Shown here one piece after another: positions 6,008-18,000 of a stretch of DNA of 22,063 bases. The stretch covers positions 1-22,063 of the forward strand of contig JACQOF010000041.1 of the NCBI GenBank assembly GCA_016202645.1. Direction: 5' to 3'. Position 1 is the stretch's first letter; every line of letters begins with the position of its first letter. The notes beneath the pieces are model-generated. The model saw only the letters and a list, made by a program, of their open reading frames with translations. It was not told the origin of the DNA and ran no database searches. The position numbers and the translations under genes are program-made. The stretch comes from a bacterium. GTDB taxonomy: Bacteria > Lindowbacteria > 2-12-FULL-62-27.

Positions 6008-9000
6008 TTTCACCGAATTCCCGCCGATGGATCGCGCCGGCGGGATTCTTTTTTGTCGTTGCTCTTTTCACGGCTCTCATCACCGCGCCGGCCTGTGCGA
6101 TCACATGGTCCCCCACAGCGAACATGGACATTCCGCGCCGCGCACCCATGGTGGGGGTTAGCGTCGATACAGTCTACGTCATCGGCGGGCGGCATACGGA
6201 CGGCGTCTTGCCGGGCAAGCTCTCGGATACGATGGAGGCGTACAACGTCCGGACGGGCGCATGGACGTCGGGATTTGCGAACATCCCGCAGGTCACGGAG
6301 CTCCAAAACTCCGGCTACGCCACCCTCGGAGACACGATCTACATCATCGGCGGCAACGGCGGCACGGGCGGCGCCGGGACGAACTTCGACACGGTTTGGG
6401 CCTATCACATTCCGACGAATGCCTGGTCGATCTTCGCGAACTATCCAACCACCATCAACGGCATCCCGACGATCGCGGCGGGAGACACGATCTACGCCTT
6501 CGGAGGCAGCAACCCCGGCGGAGCGAGCCTGAAGTGCTATGCGCTGAACGTCAAATCGAAACTGTGGACGACGCTGCCCGACATTCCATTCGGCGGCCTC
6601 AGTAACATTGGTATCGGTATCTACGGCGATACGATCTTTCTTTTCGGCGGGGAGGACACGGTCACGGGGAACGCAAGCGACACCGTCTTTGCCTTCAACA
6701 CAAAGACGTTGACGTTTGACGTGACGACTTCTTATGCGCTGCTTCCTGCCAAGCGCGAGGCGCTTCCCAAGTCGAACCCGACGATCGGCGACTCGATCTA
6801 TCTCATCGGCGGCATGGGAGGACCTGCGGCGGCGGAAGATCCGGTGCGGTCAGTCTTCATCTATCACGTTCCGACAAACACATGGACGAATGACGCCACG
6901 TTGATTTCCGACTCGCTGTACAGCCACGTCACAGCCGCGGTCGATAGCGGAGGAGTGTTCCATCTCGTCTACTTCGGCGGCGACACGGATCAGGTCAACA
7001 TGCAGCTGCGAACGGGCGCGGTCTCCGTCACCGCCTTCCCCGTCCCTCCCGCCGACACCCCCGCCGCCCCTTCGATCACGTATCCTTCCGACCTGTCCGG
7101 CACCACCGTGCTGACGATCAACGTGCGCGGGACTTCGCAGGCGAGTTCTTCGGAGGATACGGTGCGGCTGTACCGCAACGGCGTCAACGTCGACACGACG
7201 ACGGTTTCGGCTTCCGACACTTGGGCGTTTTTCAATGTCAGCCTCACGTCCAACGACACCACGTCCTTTGTCGTCCGCCAGACGAATGATTCCGGCAGTA
7301 CGTCCGACTCGTCATCGGCGGTGCGCGTCATTGCCGATACGATTGCGCCGCTGGCGCCGGCGCTGGTGTCGCCCATCAACAATACGACCCTTACCGCTCT
7401 TTCGGCCACGTTCGACTGGACTGACGCGGCTGATTCGCCGTCCGGGATTGCGGACTACTACATTCAGATCGATACCGACGCGGCGTTTGCGTCGCCGTTC
7501 GTGTTTCAGGCGTTTCGCGGGTCGAAGACGTCCGACAGCGTGATCGGGGGGCTGACGGCCGGGCTGACGCACTACTGGCGGGTGTACGCGAAGGACAACG
7601 CGGGGAACACGTCGGCGTATTCGGGAACTGAAACGTTCGTCGTGCCGAGCGTCGGGACGGATACGGACATTCTCATCAATGAAGTTCTCTTCAAACCGGG
7701 CGGGACGATCGATTGGAACAACGACGGCTCGGCGAACGCGATCACGGACGAGTTTGTGGAACTGTGGAACAGCGGCGACGGGTTGGTGAACATCGCGGGC
7801 TGGCGGATCGACGAATCGGACAGCGCGCCGCCGGGGATGAAGATCCCGGCGAGCCCGTCTTATTATCTTGCCCCGAAGGAATTTTTCGTCGCGTACGGCA
7901 GTCTCGCCGGATTCCACTATGACAAGGACGGGACGCTCCTCGATACCGTGACGCTGAACGGCGCATGGAACGGGCTTGACCCCGGCGGCGGCCCGGCGAC
8001 GTCCCTGGCCGATTCGGTCGGCATCTGGAACGCGTCGGGCCAGCTCAAGGCGCATTTGAGCTGGCTCAACGGCGAGGACGACGGCGCCAACGACAAATCG
8101 GCGGCGTACTTCATCGACGGCTGGGGCACCCGATATAAAAACGGCGCGGGGGATTACGAAGGCGCGGCGACGCCCGGCAAAGCCAATTCGTCCGACGCCG
8201 ACACTGGGCCGTCGAACGGCTATCTCGACATCATCTTCAACACGACCGGCGACGACACGGCGCGGGTGACGGTTGCGGTGAGGGACTTAAACGGTGCGAT
8301 CATGGCGGATTTTGGCGACACGGCCGGCTACGACGCGGTCTATCTCACGATCGGCGGTGTGTCCGCCACGCCCGATTCCATCGTCTACGCCTCCACTGAC
8401 AACGGCACGAAAACCATCACGCTCACGGGATGCACGGTGGGGGCGACGCTCACGGCGCGGTACAAGACGACGACAAAGGACGCCGAGGCCATCCCGGCGC
8501 CGCCGTGGACGGGGCCGAAATGGTACGTGAACGACACGTCGACTGTCGGAGACTCCTACACGTACAACACGGGTCGGGACACGGTCGCGGGGAACGGGAA
8601 CGTCAAATATCCGTGGCGGACGATTTCGCAGGCGATGACGAAAGTCGCGGCGGGGGAGACGATCTACATCGACGCCGGCATTTACAGCGAAACGGTCGTC
8701 ATTTCCACCGATTCAGTGTCGCTGATCGGCAAGGACTCAAGCGCGAGTGGGACGATCCTCGACAGGGCGGACAGCTCCAGCAGCGCGGACGCGGCGATTT
8801 ACGCCGACACCCAAACAGGCTTGCTTATTAAAAACATTCGGACATACAACTACGAATACGGCATCGACTGGGTCAACGTCGATCTATCCCGCATAGAAGA
8901 TGTATGGACCCAGCGGTCCGCCAATTTTGGCATCTGGTTGAGAAACGGCTCGGAAACAAATACCGTTCAGTACAACACCTGTACAGGCCATGCCCACAGA

Positions 9001-12000
9001 GGAATTAGTTTGACCACCTACAGCCACAATGACACGCTGGCCAACAATGTCGTCTACGGCAGTTACGGCGTGGTTACCGGATACGGAATTTATCTGGACG
9101 GCGCCGGCGCAGCGCTCCGGCAAACCACGATCAGCGACAATATCGTGTCGAACTGCATACAGTATGGCATAGATATATCTTCCGCCAACGCCAACACGAT
9201 CAGCAACAACACGGTGGAAGGCAACAGCGATTACGGCATAATACTGCAAGGCACCAGCGGCAACAATGTCTTGACGGGGAACACCATCCGGGACAACCAG
9301 AAGACCGGGGTCTACATCACCTCCATCGTCTCCAACTGCACGATTACCCTGAATACCAACACGAACAACCGAGGGGACGGATTCTACGACAACGGGGGCG
9401 CGAACGTCTATACCCGGAACATCAGCACAAACAACCGGGGATCCGGCTTCTATTTTGATCTGACTTCCCAGCCCCTCCGCGCCAGCCACAACCTGAGTTC
9501 CAACAATGATACGTACGGATTTTATGTTAAGGGGAGCAATGTAAATTTCCAACAAAACAGCGCCGACTCAAATGCCTCATATCAGATCTACATTGCCGGC
9601 GCATCGTCCTCCGACACATTCCAGAAAAACAACATCCGGTCCAGCCCGACCAACCCCGACAGCGGCGTGTACAACGGCTCGACGAATGCGACCAACAAAT
9701 TCACCTTCAGCCGGAACTGGTGGGGCGACACGGACGAGGCGAAGATCAAAGCGAAAATTTATCAGGCGTCGAACGGGGATTCGGTGATCTGGTCGCCGTA
9801 CCGGTTCGGCGAGGTCGACACGGCGGCAGGGGCGGACACGACGGCGCCGCAGGTTCCGGCGGGGTCGATCACGCTCGATACGGGGACCGAGGGGCAGATT
9901 ACGGTGACGTGGGCTTTGCCGAACATCAACGAGGAGACGAACGGCGGGAACGTGGCGTTCAATGGGGTCAAGGTGTACCGCCTGCGGAACACGCCCGACA
10001 CGACCCACTGGGCGAACGCGCTGGTGTGGACGGCGGGGGCGGCGGACACGTCGTGGGTCGATACGAGCGTCGTGTGGAACGACACCTACTACTACCGCCT
10101 GACCGCGCGCGACACGCACACGTTCGTCAACGAGTCGTTCTTCACCGACACGCGCACGACGCGGACGATCCGGAATGTCTGGTACGTGAACGACTCGGCG
10201 ACGGCCGCGGACTCGTACACGTACGCGGGCGGGTCGGACACGGCGTATGGGGAGGGGTCGAAGACGAAGCCGTTCCGGACGATCCCGATGGCGATGTCGA
10301 AGGCGGCGTCGGGGGATACGATCTACGTGGACGCGGGGCGGTACGATTCATACGTGACGGTGAACGGCACGGAGACGGCGGGTGTCAACATCGACAAGGA
10401 TTCGATCGCGCTGATCGGCAAGGACTCGGGCGCGACGGTGATCGACCCGCCCGGCTCGGGCCAGCCCGGCGGCCTTTACGGAATTTATGCCGACACACAA
10501 ACAGGACTTCTTGTCAAAAACCTCGGCGTGATCGGCGGCGCTCAGAACGGCATTTATTTTGTCAATGTCGACCTGTCGACCATCTCCGGGGACAGCGTCA
10601 GCACGCATTCCAACGGAATTCTTTTCGAGGCGGGATCGGACAGCAATACCGTCACCGGCAACTGGTCGAACAGTAATGCGGACGGGATATCGATCAACTC
10701 CGTCAGCAGTACCCCATCGACCAACAACCGCATTTCAGGAAACATTTTCTCGTCCAACACCAACAACGGCATCCGCCTCGGATCCTGGTCGGGCGCTTCG
10801 ACCGTGATCGAGAACAACTCCATCCATTCCAACGGGCAGAGCGGCATCCTTTCCGTGTCAACCAGAGCCACCGTCATCCGGAACAATGAAATCAGGTTCA
10901 ACCTCCTCGACGGCATACTTCTCAGCGCAGCCCGGGCCCACACCTTCATTCAGAACACGCTCGATTCGAACGCCGAGTACCAGATTGACATTTCGTCAAC
11001 CGCGTCGTCCGACACGTTTCAGAAGAACAACATCAGGACCTCGCCGACGAATCCCGACAGCGGCGTCGCCGTCACGGGAGGCGTGGCGACCAACCTGTTC
11101 ACATTCACGCGCAATTACTGGACCGCAACGGATTCGAGCCGGATCCGGCAGATGATCTATCAGGCCTCGAACGGCGATTCCGTGATCTGGCAGCCGTTCC
11201 GGCTGGGCGCGGTCGACACGGCGGCCGGCGCGGACACGGTGGCGCCGAAAGCGCCGGACACGGTGGCGGCGGTGTCGATCGGCGGCGTGAACATCCGCGT
11301 GACGTGGCGGGCGACGGACACGCATGAGGAGCAGATGGGCGGTGCGTGGGCGTCGTCGGAACTCGGCGGCTACCGGGTGTGGCGGTCGGCGGTGGCGGAC
11401 ACGTCGTCCTGGATTTTGGTGGACACGGTGAGCGCGGCGACGACGAGCTACGACGTCGGCGGGCTGGCCGGGTCGACGACCTACTACTTCCGCGTGACGG
11501 CGTATGACACGGCGACGCCGTTTGAAAATCAGTCATTCTATTCGGATTCCCAGCCGAGCGCGGGCACGGCGTCGTCTCCCAAGACGTGGTACGTGAACGA
11601 CACGTCGGCGGCGGGGGACTCGTACACGTACGGGCTTGGGTCGGACACGAACGCGGGGGATTCGCCGTCCTTGCCGGTGCGGACGCTGATTCGCGCGATG
11701 GCGCTGGCCAAACAGTACGACACGGTCCTCGTCGACGCGGGCCTCTACGACTCGTACACGGTCGTGAACTCGACGGAGACGGCCGGAATCCACATCGACA
11801 CGGACGACCTCACGATCATGGGCAAAGACTCCGCGACGACGATCATCGACCCGGTGGGCGGGACGACGGGCCAGGTCTACGGCATTTACGCCGACACGCA
11901 GACGAAACTGCTCATCAAAAATTTCGGGATCATCGGGTCGAATTACGGGATCTATCTTGTCAATGTGGATCAGTCGACGATCAGTTCCGACAGCGCCGCG

Positions 12001-15000
12001 TCGATGGGCAACAATTTGGTGCGGCTGGAGAGCGGGTCGGAGTCGAACACGATCTCGCACTGTTTCGCGCGAAACGGGGCGGAGGGGATTTATCTTGGCG
12101 AAAACTGCGACGGCAACAGCATCACGAACAATGTAATCGCATCCGGTTCGGGCGGGATTTCGCTTTCCGCGTCCACGAACGAACCGAACGGCAACACGGT
12201 GAGCGGCAACATCATCACGTCGGCCAACCTGTCCGGGATTTATCTGTTGCGGGCGTCGGGCAACACGATCAAGGACAACATCGTGACGAGCGCCGTCCGG
12301 CGCGGGATTGAGATTTCGACGAACTCGCGGTCGAACGTGGTCCGCAACAATCGGGTGATCGCCGGCGGGTGGACGGGGATTGAGCTTGGCAGTGGCGCCG
12401 ACACGAACGTCATCGCGCAAAACGATATCGCGGGCGCCGACAGCGGCGTCGTCATCAACGCCAACGTCCGGGCGACGACGCTGGCCAAGAACAACATCAC
12501 GGCCATCGACATCAATTTCATCCTCCACACGGGAGGCGTCGCGCAGACGGACATGACCCGCAACTGGTTCGGGTCGGCCGACTCGGCGGCGATTTCGGCG
12601 AAGATCAGCGACACGTCGGCCGACTGGGACCCGTGGCGGCTTGCCGTCGTGGACACAACGGCGGGCGCGGACACGACGGCGCCGGACGGGCCGGACAGCG
12701 TGGCGGTAATCGGATCGCCGTCGGACACGTCGGTGATATTGGAGTGGAGCGCGGTGACGGCGAACGAGGAGGTGGCGGCGGGCGCCGTGGCGCTGTCCGG
12801 CTATCGCGTGTACCGCAGTACGGTCAAGGACACGTCGTCGTGGATCAAGGTCACGCAGGTCGGGTCGGGGACGATCCGGTATCAGGATACGGATGTCGTT
12901 CTCGGGGGCGTCTACTACTACCGGGTGACGGCGTTTGACACGGCGGCGCCGTTTGAGAACGAGTCGTTCTTTTCGGATTCACAGCCGTCCGACACGGTGG
13001 CCTTCACGTCGCGGATCAACTGGTACGTGAACGACACGGCGAGCGCGGCGGACTCATACACGTACGCGGGCGGGTCGGACACGTCCTACGGCGACGGGAC
13101 GGCGTCGAAGCCGTTTAGGACGATCCCGATGGCGATGCGCTTCGCGACGGCGGGGGACACGATCTGGGTCGACGCGGGGTTCTACGATTCGTACGTGAAT
13201 ATATCGGCGACGGAGACGGCGGGGGTGAATATCACGGCCGACAGCATCAGCCTCATCGGCAGGGATTCGGGCGCGACGGTAATCGACCCGCCGGGGGATT
13301 CCAGCCTGGCCAACCTCTACGGCATCTACGCCGACACGCAGACGGGTCTAACGATCAAAAATATGGGGGTAACAGGCGCGAACTACGGAATTTATTTCTA
13401 CAACGTGGACAGCTCAACCATCGATGGCGACAGCGCCGGGTACTGCGGAAAATACGGAATTTTCCTATCCGTCTATTCCGACACCAACACCCTCAAAAAC
13501 AACATCGCCAATTGGAATGGGGACCGCGGCATCCACCTGGATTCGAGTTCGAATAACCTGGTGACGGGCAACACCGCGAGTTCGAACAAGAACTACGGAA
13601 TCTTTCTGCTTTATGCGTCGGACAGCAACACGGTGACGAACAACACCGCCAACTCAAATGTGACCGGCATCTGGCTGTCCGCAAGTTCAAGCAACACGGT
13701 GACAGGCAACACTGTCAATTCGAATTCGTTCTACGGCATGCTGATTTCTGGGAATTCGAATAACAACACGGTGGCGGGCAACACCGCCAATTCAAATGTG
13801 TTCTACGGCATCAATCTGACCGGGAGTTCACGCAACATGCTGACGGGTAACACCGTCAATGCGAATTTGTCTCGCGGCATCTTTCTCTCCGCGGGTTCGA
13901 ACGGCAACACGGTTGTTCAAAACGACGTGCGGCAGAACACGCAATATCAAATTTACATAGACGGCGCGTCCAGCTCGGATACTGTCCAAAAGAACAACAT
14001 CGCCACCTCGTCGACCAACCCTGACAGCGGCGTGTATAACGCCTCGACCGTCACGACCAACAAATTCACGTTCACACGAAACTACTGGAACTCAACCGAC
14101 ACCGGGCGGATCAAGCAGATGATCTATCAGGCGTCGAACGGCGATTCCGTGATCTGGCAGCCGTTCCGGCTGGGGCAGGTCGACACGGCGGCGGGAGCGG
14201 ATACGACGGCGCCGGATGGGCCGGATACGGTGGCGGTGATCGGATCGCCGAGCGACACGTCGGTGATACTGGAGTGGAGCGCGGTGACGGCGAACGAGGA
14301 GACGATGGGCGGCGGCGTGGCGCTGTCGGGGTATCGGGTGTATCGGAGCGCGGTGAAAGACACGTCGTCGTGGGTCAAGGTTGCGGAGAGGCCGGCAGGG
14401 ACGATCCGGTATCAGGACACGGACGTGACGCTTCTCACAACCTACTACTACCGCGTGACGGCGTTCGACACGGCGGCGTTCGAGAACGAGTCGTTCTTCT
14501 CGGACAGCCAGCCATCCGATTCGGCCCAGCTCTTCACAACCGTCAACTGGTACGTCAACGACACGTGGACCGCCGACGACTCCTACACCTACGCGGGCGG
14601 GTCGGACACGCAGACCGGGTCGAACATCGGGACGGCCAGCAAGCCGTTTAGGACGATCCCGATGGCGATGCGGTTCGCGACGGCGGGGGACACAATTTGG
14701 GTGGACGCGGGATTGTACGACTCGTACGTCCACATCAACGGATTGAACACGGAAACTGCTGGGGTGAACATCGATAAGGACTCGATCACGCTGATCGGCA
14801 AGGACTCAGGCGCAACGGTGATCAACCCGCCGGGAGACAGCGGGACAGCGGGGATCTACGGGGTGTATGCCGACACGCAGACCGGCCTGCGGATCCGGAA
14901 CCTCGGCGTGACCGGCGTGCGCGAGGGCATCTATCTTTACAACGTCGATTCATCCTTCGTTGAAAACGACAGCGCGAGCTTCTGCGGCCAGCGCGGGATC

Positions 15001-18000
15001 TATCTGGTAGTCCGGTCCGAAACCAATGTCATCCGGAACAATTCCACGAACTGGAACGGGGCGACGGGCATTCTCCTGGACGGAAGTCCCGGCAACTCGC
15101 TCATTGGAAACGCGGCGCACTCAAACGCAACCTTCGGACTCGACCTGACAAACAACTCCAGCAACTGCGCCGTCACCGGAAACGCGGCCGACTCGAACAC
15201 CTACGGCATCGCGCTGGACTTGAACACGGACAATACGCTCCAAGCCAACACCGTCTCCGGCAACGTCACGGCGGGCATTCTGGTGAACGCCAGCGACAAC
15301 AACATCATCAGCGCCAACGCGGCCGTGACCAATACGGCCGACGGTATCGTCCTGCAGAATACATCCAGAAACAACACCCTGACCGGCAACACCATCATTT
15401 CGAACTCCCAGCACGGCCTTGCCGTGAGCGGCTGTCAGAACAACAGGATTGTTCAGAACGAAATCCGGCAAAACACGCAATATCAAATCTACATCGACGG
15501 CGCCTCATCCTCCGACACCACGCAAAAGAACAACATCAAACCCTCGGCGGCCAATCCCGACAGCGGCGTGTTCAACGGCTCAACCAATATCACGAACAAA
15601 TTCACCTTCACGCGGAATTACTGGAACACTACGGACGACACCAAAATCCGAAACCAAATCTATCAGGCGTCGAACGGCGATTCGGTGATCTACAGCCCGT
15701 TCCGGCTCGGACAGGTCGACACCGCCGCGGGCGCGGATACGACGGCGCCGGGGGTTCCGGGGAATTTCACGGTGGCGGACACAACGTCGACCACGGTGAA
15801 ACTGCAGTGGACCGTGCCGACCGTGACCGAGGAGACCAACGGCGGGTCGGTGGGGTACGCGGGGTTCAAAATCTACAGGATGGTCAACACCGTCGACACG
15901 ACGCATTGGGCGAACACGCTGTATTACACCAGCTCAAGCACGACCGACACCCAGTACACCGACACGGGGGTGTCGGCGGGGAACAGCTACTACTACCGCA
16001 TCACGTCTCGGGACACGGCGACGTTTGTGAACGAGTCGTTCTTCGCCGACACGCAGGCGGCGACGGTGACGTACATCGGGCCGGTCTGGTACTTGAATGA
16101 CACGTATCTTTCGACTGACTCCTTCACATACGCGGGCGGGTCGGACACGGGCGGAGACGGGTCGAAGACGAAACCGTACCGGACGTTCGGCCAGGTGCTG
16201 GCGAACGCGGCGTTCGGGGCCGGAGACACGATTTACGTCGATTCCGGGACGTACGCTGAGACCTTTGTCATCGATACGGACTATATCCGGATCGAAGGCG
16301 TTGACTCGATTTCCTCGGTGATGGATTTCGGCGACAGCGGGACTCCGACCTGGGCGGTCGGCATCTTCGCGGATACACAGACTGGCCTGTTCATCCGCAA
16401 CATTCGCCTTCGCACCTACTATAAAGGCATCGAATGGAGGGGCGTGACCCAATCGACAATTGAAAATGTGTATCTCTATCAATGCGGCCTCTACGGCGTC
16501 TACCTGGATGACGCATCGAACACGAACACGCTCGACCGGTTGATGGCGGACGAAGTGGACGGCAACCCGCACACGGTCATTTCATACGGCATTTTCATCC
16601 AGACATCGACCGGAAACACTGTGACCAACAGTGTCTCGCGAAACACAAAGGGCTGGACGGCCGGATACGGATTCGGGCTGGACAACGCGGACGGCAACAT
16701 CCTTACGGGCAACCGCGCCGAGGGGAACGAGTCCGACGGATTCTCGCTGTTCACCGGCGCCGCGGACAACCGGCTGACCGGAAACAGCGCGATCAACAAC
16801 GCCCAGGGATTCCGGCTGTCGACGTCCCACAGCAACATCTTCCTCCGCAACGTCACGGCGAACAACACGAACTACGGCGTCGACATATCCGCCTCGAACT
16901 TCAACGTCTTCGCGCAGAATTCGTTCGGCTCGGACAGCGACTACAGCGTGCGGATCACCGGCAGTTCAACCGGCGACACGTTCGAGAAGAACAATTTCGA
17001 CACCGGCATTCTCAATTCCTCGACCAACGCCGCCGCCCGATTCTCCTTCGTCCGCAATTACTGGAAGACAACCGACTCGCTCGCAATCGACGCGGTGATC
17101 GTCCAGTCCTCCAACGGCGATTCCGTGATCTGGCAGCCGTTCCGGCTGGGCGCGGTGGACACGGCGGCGGGGGCGGACACGACGGCGCCGGACGCGCCGG
17201 ATACGGTGGCGGTCGTCGACGCGGATACGAGCGTCGTATTGGAGTGGTCGGCGGTGACGGGGCTTGAGGAGGCCAATGGCGGCGCGGTGGCGCTGTCGGG
17301 GTACCGGGTGTACCGGAGCCGGATCAAGGACACATCGTCGTGGATCAAGATCGCGCAGGTGGGGTCGGGGGTCATCCGGTTTGAGGATACGGACGTCGGC
17401 CAGGACACGACCTACTACTACCGCGTGACGGCGTTTGACACGGCAGGCTTCACGAACGAGAGCTTCTTCTCCGACTCCCAGCCCGAGGCCGTGCCGTGGA
17501 TCGGGTCAAACTGGTACGTGAACGACACGTATACCGTGGCCGACTCCTACACCTACGCGGGCGGGTCGGACACGGCGGGCGGCGTCGGCTCGCCGTCGCG
17601 GCCGTTCCGGACGATCCCAATGGCGATGGCAAAGGCGGCCGCCGGGGATACGATCTGGATCGACGCGGGGATATTTGACTCCTACGTCACGGTCAATGCG
17701 ACCGAGACGGCCGGGGTGAACATCGACAAGGATTCCATGACGCTCATCGGCAAGGATTCAACGGCGACCATCATCGACCCGCCCGGATCGAAAAATCTGG
17801 CCGCGCTCTATGGCATATACGCCGACACCCAGACAGCCCTGACCGTCAAAAATCTGGCCGTCACAGGCGCCAACGACGGCATCCGCTTCTACAATGTCGA
17901 CCGGTCTGTGATCACCGGAGACAGTGTCAGTTCCGTCGGAGAGTATGCCGTCTATCTCTGGACGGGCTCGGACACAAACACGGTCAGCAACAACACCTTC

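Noticed and set aside
6124-6126. ATG as the start of the giant gene
   Set aside because: No Shine-Dalgarno, and it would discard a convincing in-frame signal peptide.
13541-13960. CRISPR-like spaced repeats in the rung region
   Set aside because: Repeats are imperfect, in frame and translate to beta-helix rungs; no spacers or cas genes.
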